From Pseudomonas alloputida (lineage in GTDB: Bacteria; Pseudomonadota; Gammaproteobacteria; Pseudomonadales; Pseudomonadaceae), in NCBI RefSeq assembly GCF_021283545.2, contig NZ_CP128540.1:5864501-5928500 (forward strand): DNA of 64,000 nt, in the 5' to 3' direction. Position numbers and translations under genes: made by a program. The notes under the pieces are model-generated. The model searched no databases and was not told the DNA's origin. It saw only the letters and a program-made list of their open reading frames with translations. Each line of letters opens with the position of its first letter. Within the stretch, counting starts at the first letter, position 1. Positions 57,063 through 64,000 of this stretch are shown in pieces.

Positions 57063-58427
57063 ATGTCAGCCTACTTCGCCGAACGCGCCCTGCTACCTAC
57101 GGGTTGGGCCAGCCATGTGCGTATCGAGGTCGCCAGCGATGGCCGTGTGGCCAGCATCGAGCCTGGCGCTTCGGCCGAAGACGCCGAGCGCCTGGCCGGC
57201 CCGCTGCTGCCCGGCATGCCCAACCTGCACTCGCATGCCTTCCAGCGCGCCATGGCAGGCCTGGCGGAAGTCGCCGGCAACCCCAACGACAGTTTCTGGA
57301 CCTGGCGAGACCTGATGTACCGCCTGGTCGGGCAGATCAGCCCAGAGCAGCTTCAGGTCATCGCCCGCCAGCTGTACATCGAGATGCTCAAGGCCGGCTA
57401 CACCTCGGTGGCCGAATTCCACTACGTGCACCACGACCAGGCCGGCAAGCCCTACGCCGACCCGGCCGAGCTGTCGCGACGCATTAGCGCGGCCGCAGCC
57501 GACAGCGGCATCGGCCTGACCTTGCTACCGGTGCTGTACAGCCATGCAGGCTTTGGCGGCCAGGCGCCGAACGACGGGCAGCGGCGCTTCATCAACTCCA
57601 CTGAACAGTACCTGCAACTGCAAGCGCAACTCTTCCCGTTGCTGGCCGCGCAACCCGCGCAGCACCTGGGCCTGTGCTTCCACTCTCTGCGGGCGGTGAG
57701 GCCTGGGCAGATCGCCGAAGTGCTGGCGGCCAGCGACAGGCAGTGCCCGGTGCATATCCACATCGCCGAACAGCAGAAGGAAGTCGACGACTGCCTGGCC
57801 TGGAGCGGCCTGCGCCCGCTGCAGTGGCTGTACGAGCACGTGGACGTGGACCGCCGCTGGTGCCTGGTACACGCTACCCATGCCGAACCGGACGAAGTGA
57901 CTGCCATGGCCCGCAGCGGCGCGGTCGCCGGGTTGTGCCTGACCACCGAAGCCAACCTGGGCGATGGGATCTTCCCGGCAGTGGATTTCCTGGCACAGGG
58001 CGGGCGCATGGGCATTGGTTCGGACAGCCATGTGTCGTTAAGCGTGGTGGAGGAGCTGCGCTGGCTGGAATATGGCCAGCGCCTGCGGGACCAGCGACGC
58101 AACCGCCTGTATCGCGGCGACCAGCCAATGGTCGGGCGCACGCTGTATGACGCGGCGCTGAGCGGTGGTGCGCAGGCGCTGGGGCAGGCGATCGGCGAGT
58201 TGGCGGTGGGCAAGCGCGCCGACTGGCTGGTGCTCGATGGGCAGGACCCCTACATCGCCATGGCGGAGGGTGATGCCATTCTCAACCGTTGGCTGTTTGC
58301 CGGTGGCGATCGCCAGGTGCGCGATGTGATGGTGAATGGGCAATGGGTGGTGCGCCAGGGGCGGCATGCCCAGGAAGATGAAAGCGGGCGGGCGTTTGCC
58401 AAGGTGTTGCGCCAGCTTTTGGGCTGA
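57063..58427 (+). CDS. hutF: HutF, formimidoylglutamate deiminase
   Basis: Amidohydrolase of 454 residues that turns formiminoglutamate into formylglutamate plus ammonia, feeding HutG. The metal site starts at LLPGMPNLHSHAFQRAMAG. Further residues lie in HIHIAEQQKEVDDCL, LVHATHAEPDEV and MGIGSDSHVSLSVVEELRWL. The ATG at 57063 follows AGGATT. It faces hutC and is transcribed alone, ending in the hairpin region at 58435. Confidence 0.96.
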   Translation: MSAYFAERALLPTGWASHVRIEVASDGRVASIEPGASAEDAERLAGPLLPGMPNLHSHAFQRAMAGLAEVAGNPNDSFWTWRDLMYRLVGQISPEQLQVIARQLYIEMLKAGYTSVAEFHYVHHDQAGKPYADPAELSRRISAAAADSGIGLTLLPVLYSHAGFGGQAPNDGQRRFINSTEQYLQLQAQLFPLLAAQPAQHLGLCFHSLRAVRPGQIAEVLAASDRQCPVHIHIAEQQKEVDDCLAWSGLRPLQWLYEHVDVDRRWCLVHATHAEPDEVTAMARSGAVAGLCLTTEANLGDGIFPAVDFLAQGGRMGIGSDSHVSLSVVEELRWLEYGQRLRDQRRNRLYRGDQPMVGRTLYDAALSGGAQALGQAIGELAVGKRADWLVLDGQDPYIAMAEGDAILNRWLFAGGDRQVRDVMVNGQWVVRQGRHAQEDESGRAFAKVLRQLLG

Positions 58428-58434
58428 GCGTACC

Positions 58435-58490
58435 GGGGTTGCGTTGCAGCCCTTCGCGTGCAAGCCCGCGAAGGGTTGCAACGCAACCCC
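58435..58490. terminator. 24 bp stem hairpin between convergent hutF and blc
   Basis: Arms at 58435-58458 and 58467-58490 pair over 24 bases with a single G-U type mismatch and an 8-base loop. The core CCTTCGCG..CGCGAAGG is REP-like but the outer GGGGTTGCGTTGCA is not part of the usual REP. AAAAAA follows on the plus strand, so there is no U-run. It sits between two convergent stops and probably acts as a two-way terminator. Confidence 0.65.
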
Positions 58491-58497
58491 AAAAAAC

Positions 58498-59070
58498 TCA
58501 GTGCATTTTTACTATTTGCTGATCGGACGCCCGCCAGATCAAGCGGCTGGTGTCATACCCCTGCTGCCGCGCCCTGGACAGCAGGTTCTCACGCTCCCAG
58601 GCCGGCAGTGTCGGTGTGCGCGACAGAATCCAAAGGTATTTGCGGTCCGGGCTGCCGACGATGGCCGTACGGTAGTGCTCGTCCACATAAAGAATCCAGT
58701 ACTCACCCCGCGCCACGCCTGGTACCAGCCTGGTGAACCAGTTATCGAACTCGACCCACAGCTTGTCGGTGTGCCCCGGCTCCTGGATATTCGCATGCCC
58801 TTCGGCGCGAAGCCATTCATCACCCATGGTGCGGCAGCGGTTGAGCACGCCATAACTGCCATCAGGCCTGAGGTTGTAATGGGCCTCGGACTGCTCGCAG
58901 CCTTCCTGGAAGCGCATGGGCAGGCGCGCCAGCTCGTACCATTTGCCCTGGTAGCGCTTGAGGTCGACATGGCCGGCGGTTTTCGGCGCCAGCGGGTCGT
59001 GCACGGAACCTGCACAACCGCCCAGCAGCAACGCCAGGCATACCCCCATCAGCAGGTACGCACGCCTCAT
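58498..59070 (-). CDS. blc: Blc, outer-membrane lipocalin lipoprotein
   Basis: Bacterial lipocalin of 190 residues. The signal peptide ends in a lipobox LLGGC (MRRAYLLMGVCLALLLGG then Cys 19). Lipocalin motifs LKRYQGKWYELARLPMRFQE, ...TRLVPGVARGEYWILYVDEH and the final KYLWILSRTPTL are visible. Bacterial Blc is thought to bind lysophospholipids. It overlaps the small lipoprotein gene by 4 bp. Confidence 0.94.
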   Translation of the reverse strand: MRRAYLLMGVCLALLLGGCAGSVHDPLAPKTAGHVDLKRYQGKWYELARLPMRFQEGCEQSEAHYNLRPDGSYGVLNRCRTMGDEWLRAEGHANIQEPGHTDKLWVEFDNWFTRLVPGVARGEYWILYVDEHYRTAIVGSPDRKYLWILSRTPTLPAWERENLLSRARQQGYDTSRLIWRASDQQIVKMH

Positions 59071-59321
59071 TTGAGGCCCTGCCCGGAATACATCAGCACC
59101 TTGTCAGCTGCGTACTGCACGCTGATGAAGCTCTTCTCGTCCCCCCAGGTGCAGCTGCTCATGCCCAACGCGCCAGAACACTCGGTCGGCGTGCCGAGCA
59201 ACTGCTCGACCTCGGCCTTGTTCATACCGGCCTTGATCTTGGAATAGTTTTCCTGATTGATCTTGCTGCAGGCAGTCAGCACGACGCACAGCGACAACAG
59301 GGCGAGGGAACGCAACGACAT
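59067..59321 (-). CDS. Small lipoprotein with SmpA/OmlA-like (DUF3862) fold
   Basis: An 84-residue protein. Lipoprotein signal with lipobox VLTAC (MSLRSLALLSLCVVLTA then Cys 18). The mature part has the BamE/SmpA-like block NYSKIKAGMNKAEVEQLLGT and PTECSGALGMSSCTWGD, with two further cysteines. It overlaps blc by 4 bp and is probably co-expressed with it. The role is unknown. Confidence 0.8.
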   Translation of the reverse strand: MSLRSLALLSLCVVLTACSKINQENYSKIKAGMNKAEVEQLLGTPTECSGALGMSSCTWGDEKSFISVQYAADKVLMYSGQGLK

Positions 59322-59482
59322 GAAGGGACACTCCTGAAAGATGATACAGGCGAGTGGCCTGCAGTGACCTTCGACGTGAAAATCCCTCCCAGGTTCCCTG
59401 CCCCACCCCCTATGTCCCTACACCATTGGTCGGATGGCCACTACTGTGCGATTAATCACAAAGCATTAATCATGCGCCCAAT

Positions 59483-59513
59483 AAAAAAGGCCGCCCCCAA
59501 TGGGAGCGGCCTT
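59483..59513 (-). terminator. Intrinsic terminator of the fbp-DUF924 operon
   Basis: On the minus strand, AAGGCCGC/GCGGCCTT arms (59487-59494 and 59506-59513) with inner CCC/GGG pairing are followed by TTTTTTATT. It starts 36 bases after the DUF924 stop. The rest of the 227 bp gap 59322-59548 holds the small lipoprotein's promoter and shows no gene. Confidence 0.85.
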
Positions 59514-59548
59514 GCGTCGCGATGCCTGCACAGCAGGCCCCTTGGGCC

Positions 59549-60145
59549 TCAGAACCGGGACCCAGGCTCCAGCAAAAAGTCCATCTCTTCGCTGGTGCTC
59601 GGCCGCTCCAGCACCAGGTTGCGGTGCGGGAAGCGCCCGAAGCGGGCAATTACCCGCTGGTGCTGCTCGGCATAGTCGAGGAAGCCTTCAAACAGCCGGC
59701 GGTTGGCCTCGGGCTGTTCGTCCAGCAGCATTCGATAACGCTCCACGCACAGGTTCTGCCAGTCCAGCACTTCGGCATGCTCCAGTACCAGCAGCACGAA
59801 CACGCGCTGGATCGGCAGCAGCTGGTAGTCCCAGCCCTTCTGCAGGCCCTGCATGGCGACCACCTGGGCACGCCGGTCGCCCTCGAAGGCGCGCGGCGTG
59901 TCGCGGTAGATCATGCGTGGCAGCTGGTCGAGCAAAATCAGCAGGCCCAGCCAGCCCTGCGGGGTTTGCTGCCACTCTTCGAGCCCACCCGCCAGGGCGT
60001 GCTCGACCAGGTCGCCAAACAGCGCATGGGCGTCGGCATCGTAATGCTTGCCGAACCACAGCGTGCTCTTCTCGTCAGCCACGGCCTGGGCACTGGTGCC
60101 CCAACCGAACCACCATTCCAGCAACGGCTGCCAAGGTGCGAGCAT
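59549..60145 (-). CDS. DUF924 family protein
   Basis: A 198-residue protein with the DUF924 signature blocks WWFG near the N-terminus, DEKSTLWFGKHYDADAHALF, LILLDQLPRMIYRDTPRAFE and RFPHRNLVLERPSTSEEMDF. The fold is helical and probably cytoplasmic; its function is unknown. It begins 3 bp after the fbp stop and shares its transcript. Downstream is an intrinsic terminator. Confidence 0.85.
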   Translation of the reverse strand: MLAPWQPLLEWWFGWGTSAQAVADEKSTLWFGKHYDADAHALFGDLVEHALAGGLEEWQQTPQGWLGLLILLDQLPRMIYRDTPRAFEGDRRAQVVAMQGLQKGWDYQLLPIQRVFVLLVLEHAEVLDWQNLCVERYRMLLDEQPEANRRLFEGFLDYAEQHQRVIARFGRFPHRNLVLERPSTSEEMDFLLEPGSRF

Positions 60146-60148
60146 GAC

Positions 60149-61159
60149 TTACTCCTTGTGGTAAGCGGTGACGCGCTCGACCTCTTCCTTCGAGCCGAGA
60201 ATCACCGACACGCGCTGGTGCAGGCTTTCTGGCTTGATGTCGAGGATGCGATCGTAACCGTTGGTGGAAGCGCCACCGGCCTGTTCGATGATGAACGACA
60301 TCGGGTTGGCTTCGTACATCAGGCGCAGCTTGCCCGGCTTGCTTGGTTCGCGGGCGTCACGTGGGTACATGAACAGGCCGCCACGGGTCAGGATGCGGTG
60401 CACGTCGGCCACCATCGAGGCGATCCAGCGCATGTTGTAGTTCTTCTTCAGCGGGCCGGTCTCGCCTGCCAGCAGTTCGCCCACATAGCGCTGTACCGGG
60501 GCTTCCCAGTGACGCTGGTTGGACATGTTGATGGCGAACTCGGCGGTGGTCTCCGGTACGCGGATGTTTTCGTGGGTCAGCACGAAGCTGCCCAGTTCGC
60601 GATCCAGGGTGAAGCCCTTGACGCCGTTGCCCAGGGTCAGGATCAGCATGGTCTGCGGGCCGTAGATGGCATAACCGGCAGCAACCTGCTCGGTACCTGG
60701 CTGCAGGAACGCTTCTTCGTTGAGGCTTTCGTTCTGGCTCAGGTACTGGTTAGGGCAACGCAGAACCGAGAAGATGGTACCGACCGACACGTTGACGTCG
60801 ATGTTCGACGAACCGTCCAGCGGGTCGAAGACCAGCAGGTAGGCGCCTTTCGGGTACCTGCCCGGGATCTGGTACGCGTTGTCCATTTCTTCGGAAGCCA
60901 TGCCAGCCAGGTGACCGCCCCACTCGTTGGCTTCCAGCAGGATATCGTTGGAAATCACGTCCAGTTTCTTCTGGACCTCGCCCTGCACGTTTTCAGTGCC
61001 CATGCTGCCCAGCACACCACCGAGGGCGCCTTTGGACACGTGGTGGCTGATTTCCTTGCACGCACGCGCTACCACTTCGATCAGGAAGCGCAGATCGGCA
61101 GGGGTATTGTTGCTGCGGGTCTGCTCAATCAGATAGCGACTCAGGGTAACGCGGGACAT
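60149..61159 (-). CDS. fbp: Fructose-1,6-bisphosphatase class I
   Basis: Gluconeogenic enzyme that removes the C1 phosphate of fructose 1,6-bisphosphate. 336 residues. The active-site motif [20 protein letters not shown] (binding loop) and the metal site [12 protein letters not shown] are present. The ATG at 61159 is chosen; a longer reading upstream runs into an unconserved stretch. The DUF924 gene follows closely. The 246 bp gap upstream contains the REP pair at 61313. Confidence 0.97.
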
Positions 61160-61312
61160 GTATGGCTCCGAACGGATTGGGGGGATGAAAAACCCACGCA
61201 GTTTACAGGGAGAGTGACGGGCTAGCGAGTGATGAGACTCGCCACGGCTCTCAGACGGCACAATAGGTCGGTAGTTCAGCCTTCGCCAGGCCGGTGGTCT
61301 GGTTGTGTGTCC

Positions 61313-61397
61313 ATTCGCGGGCGCGCTCGCTCCCACAGGTACAGCGCAAGCCTTGAAGCTTGCGAGACACCTGTGGGAGCGGGCGTGCCCGCGAACG
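61313..61397. repeat. Inverted REP pair between glgP and fbp
   Basis: Left unit TTCGCGGGCGCGCTCGCTCC and right unit GGAGCGGGCGTGCCCGCGAA are separated by about 37 bases. The spacer itself contains a smaller dyad, CGCAAG..CTTGCG. The pair lies immediately after the glgP stop. Confidence 0.85.
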
Positions 61398-61405
61398 GCC
61401 TCACC

Positions 61406-63856
61406 TCAATCCAATGCCTTCCAGATCTCGGTGGCATATTCGCGAATGGTGCGGTCCGACGAGAACCAGCCCATCCGTGCCGTGTTCAATACCGCCTTGC
61501 GCCACCACTCCTGCGGTGTGTGCCACAGATCCTCGACCCGCCGCTGAGCATCCCAGTAGTCATCGAAATCGGCACACACCAGGAAGCGATCATAGGCCAC
61601 CAGGCCGTCGATCAACCCGGTGTACCGGGAAGGGTCGTCTGGCGAGAACACACCACTGCGAATGGCCTGCAACACATCGGTCAAGCGGTTGGAAGCGGCT
61701 ATGGCAGCATTGGCGCCAAAATCACCGGCACGCTTGCGCGCTTCAACCTGCTGCGAGGTCAGGCCAAAGATGAACATGTTGTCGGCCCCCACCTGTTCGC
61801 ACATCTCCACGTTGGCGCCATCCAGGGTGCCAATGGTGAGCGCACCATTGAGGCCGAACTTCATGTTGCTGGTACCGGAAGCTTCGTAACCCGCGGTGGA
61901 TATCTGCTCGGAAAGGTCCGCCGCCGGGATGATGCTCTCGGCCAGGCTGACGTTGTAGTTGGGCAGGAACACCACCTTCAGCAGGCCGCGCACTGTCGGG
62001 TCGTTGTTCACCACCCGGGCGATGTCGTTGGCAAGTTTGATGATCAGTTTGGCCTGATGGTAACTGGCCGCAGCCTTGCCAGCGAAGATCTTCACCCGCG
62101 GCACCCAGTTGGTGCCAGGTTCGTTGCGTATGGCCTGGTACAGTGCAACGGTGTGCATCAGGTTGAGCAACTGGCGCTTGTATTCGTGAATACGTTTAAC
62201 CTGAACGTCGAATAGCGCCTCGGGGTTGACCGTGACGCCGATGCGATCCTGAATGATGCTGGCCAGGGCGCGCTTGCTGTGCAGCCGCTGGGCAGCGAAC
62301 TGTTTGCGGAACCCGGGTTTGTCGGCGAACGGCACCAGGCCCGCCAGAAGCGTCTGCGGGTCGTCCTTGAGTTCCGGCCCAAGCGCCTCGACCAGCATGT
62401 CGGTCAGCTGAGGGTTGGACTGGTACAACCAGCGGCGGAAGGTAATGCCGTTGGTCTTGTTGTTGATCCGTTGCGGGTACAACTTGTGCAGCTCGGAGAA
62501 CACCGTGCTCTTCATCAACTTGCTGTGCAGCGCCGACACGCCGTTGACGCTGTGCGAGCCGAGAAACGCCAGATTGCCCATGCGCACCCGTCGGCCGTTG
62601 TCTTCCTCGATCAGCGAAACTGCGCGCAGCACGTCGAAATCGTGCAGGCCTTTGGCCCGCAACGCATCGATATGGTAGGCATTGATCAGGTAGATGATCT
62701 GCATGTGCCGCGGCAGCATGCGCTCCATCAGCGCTACCGGCCAGGTTTCCAGGGCTTCTGGCAACAGAGTATGGTTGGTGTAGGCGAGCGTGCCGACGGT
62801 CAGCTCCCATGCCTTTTCCCAAGGCACTTCGTGCTGATCCACCAGCAACCGCATCAGCTCCGCCACCGCAATCGAAGGGTGGGTGTCGTTTAGCTGGATC
62901 GCCGCTGCATCAGGCAGGTTGAGCAGGTCCTTGTGCATGTTCAGGTGGCGCCGCAGCAAGTCCTGCAGCGAAGCCGAGACGAAAAAGTACTCCTGGCGAA
63001 GGCGCAGTTCCTGGCCGGCCTCGGTACTGTCGGCGGGGTAAAGCACACGCGAAATGCTCTCGGCACGCGCCACTTCAGCCACAGCCCCCAAATGGTCACC
63101 GGCGTTGAAGCGCTCCAGGTGCAGCTCTTCCAGCGCCCGCGCGCGCCACAGGCGCAGGGTGTTGACGCTGGATCCACGCCAGCCGACTACCGGCGTGTCG
63201 TAGGCAACCGCCCGCACCGTCTCGCCCGGCCACCATACCTGGCGCTGGGTACCGCTTGCATCGTGCACCGTTTCGACACTGCCGCCAAAGCTGATCGGGT
63301 AGATCACCTCGGCGCGCTCGAACTCCCAGGGGTTGCCGAAATCCAGCCAGTTCTCGGTCTGTTCCTGCTGCCAGCCATCGACCACAGCCTGACGGAACAG
63401 CCCGTGCTCGTAGCGGATGCCGTAACCATGGGCAGCGATACCCAGGGTAGACATGCTCTCCATGAAGCACGCCGCCAGACGGCCAAGGCCGCCATTGCCC
63501 AGCGCGGCGTCCGGTTCGAGCAGGCGAATGCGTTCGAGGTCCACATTCAGCCCTTCCAGCGCATCGCGGGCGACGTCCAGCAGGCCCAGGTTGCTCAGGC
63601 TGTCGTACAGCAAGCGGCCGATGAGAAACTCCAGGGAAAGGTAGTAGACACGCTTCTGGCTGCGCCGATAGGCCTGCCGGGTGTGATCCATCCAGTGGTC
63701 GACCATGTGATCGCGCGCGGCCAGGGCAATGGCTTCGAACCAGTCATGGTCGAAGGCGTGCTCGGGGTCCTTGCCGACTGCATAGGTCAGCTTGTTCAGT
63801 ACAGCAGCGCGAAAATCCGCGACTTCGGCGTCACGTGCTTTAGGTTCCTGGGACAT
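61406..63856 (-). CDS. glgP: Glycogen/starch phosphorylase
   Basis: GT35 enzyme of 816 residues that releases glucose 1-phosphate from glycogen. The PLP site TSNMKFGLNGALTIGTLDGA is near the C-terminus. Upstream are YYLSLEFLIGRLLYDSL, GNGGLGRLAACFMES and HDYYFFSASLQ-like EYFFVSASLQDLLRRH. The ATG at 63856 is chosen: a GAGGAT lies upstream, and a longer reading adds only unconserved residues. The 144 bases from 63857 to the window end hold its upstream region and no gene. Confidence 0.97.
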   Translation of the reverse strand: MSQEPKARDAEVADFRAAVLNKLTYAVGKDPEHAFDHDWFEAIALAARDHMVDHWMDHTRQAYRRSQKRVYYLSLEFLIGRLLYDSLSNLGLLDVARDALEGLNVDLERIRLLEPDAALGNGGLGRLAACFMESMSTLGIAAHGYGIRYEHGLFRQAVVDGWQQEQTENWLDFGNPWEFERAEVIYPISFGGSVETVHDASGTQRQVWWPGETVRAVAYDTPVVGWRGSSVNTLRLWRARALEELHLERFNAGDHLGAVAEVARAESISRVLYPADSTEAGQELRLRQEYFFVSASLQDLLRRHLNMHKDLLNLPDAAAIQLNDTHPSIAVAELMRLLVDQHEVPWEKAWELTVGTLAYTNHTLLPEALETWPVALMERMLPRHMQIIYLINAYHIDALRAKGLHDFDVLRAVSLIEEDNGRRVRMGNLAFLGSHSVNGVSALHSKLMKSTVFSELHKLYPQRINNKTNGITFRRWLYQSNPQLTDMLVEALGPELKDDPQTLLAGLVPFADKPGFRKQFAAQRLHSKRALASIIQDRIGVTVNPEALFDVQVKRIHEYKRQLLNLMHTVALYQAIRNEPGTNWVPRVKIFAGKAAASYHQAKLIIKLANDIARVVNNDPTVRGLLKVVFLPNYNVSLAESIIPAADLSEQISTAGYEASGTSNMKFGLNGALTIGTLDGANVEMCEQVGADNMFIFGLTSQQVEARKRAGDFGANAAIAASNRLTDVLQAIRSGVFSPDDPSRYTGLIDGLVAYDRFLVCADFDDYWDAQRRVEDLWHTPQEWWRKAVLNTARMGWFSSDRTIREYATEIWKALD

Positions 63857-64000
63857 GCGGCATCCTCGGGCAAGTTGACGAAAGCGGAGGGAGAGTGTTG
63901 AGACTAGACCCTTCGACAGAGAGCGACAGTTACGGTTCGCAGTTTTCATGCCCACTCTGCGATTCCGGCAAAAGGTTGTTCATAAATTGAACAATTCCGG

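Noticed and set aside
10541..61397. Possible CRISPR array from the repeated GCGGG..CCCGC palindromes
   Set aside because: The copies are dispersed, occur as inverted pairs and have no regular spacers or cas genes. They are REP elements.
1..64000. tRNA or rRNA genes
   Set aside because: I saw no cloverleaf-like or rRNA-like stretch in any gap. A tRNAscan or Infernal run would settle small RNAs I may have missed.

Overview
The window reads as chromosomal core DNA of a fluorescent pseudomonad of the Pseudomonas putida group. Evidence for this is the high-GC coding bias, the pyrR-pyrB-pyrC' cluster with a degenerate dihydroorotase, the phaC1-phaZ-phaC2-phaD-phaFI medium-chain polyhydroxyalkanoate (PHA) cluster, the hutF/hutCD/hutU-H-T-I-G histidine cluster, and many REP palindromes with a GCGGG..CCCGC core. 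As far as I can recall it, the gene order matches the P. putida KT2440 chromosome almost gene for gene. I found no IS element, prophage, CRISPR array, tRNA or rRNA.

Layout. 1-8335 (minus strand): a Chp/Pil chemosensory operon pilG-pilH-pilI-pilJ-chpA, with chpA cut by the left edge and no pilK. 8574-11688 (plus): gshB, a TonB3-like tonB, yqgE and ruvX. 11738-14541: pyrR-pyrB-pyrC'. 14753-17247: hslV-hslU behind a heat-shock-type promoter, then a DUF971 gene. 17516-23795: the PHA cluster, with phaC1, phaZ, phaC2 and phaD on plus and phaF and phaI converging on minus. 23976-28736: one 1586-codon gene resembling the large DUF6543/dermonecrotic-toxin-like proteins of Pseudomonas. It is the only clearly accessory gene here. 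28755-29030: a small PHA-system protein. 29155-35193: ubiE-ubiJ-ubiB, hisI-hisE, tatA-tatB-tatC and rsmE. 35295-39412: two tandem paralogous chemoreceptors. 39522-42091 (minus): a polar amino acid ABC transporter. 42385-46690 (minus): opgG-opgH for osmoregulated periplasmic glucans. 46953-48358 (minus): pip and dtd. 48528-58427: the hut regulon. 58498-63856 (minus): a lipocalin with a small lipoprotein, fbp with a DUF924 gene, and glgP.

How the genes work together. The pil/chp genes form a phosphorelay that in P. aeruginosa controls type IV pili. The PHA genes polymerise, depolymerise and package carbon storage granules, under the TetR-like activator PhaD. The hut genes take histidine through urocanate, imidazolonepropionate and formiminoglutamate to formylglutamate and then glutamate plus formate. 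HutC represses them through palindromic operators that are visible upstream of hutU and hutF. The rest is housekeeping: pyrimidine, ubiquinone, histidine and glutathione synthesis, Tat export, proteolysis, gluconeogenesis and glycogen breakdown.

Many operons are tightly packed with 1-8 bp overlaps. Most gaps between operons hold REP palindromes or hairpins, and no gene-free stretch exceeds about 300 bases. Family assignments come from reading the translated sequences. No database search was run.
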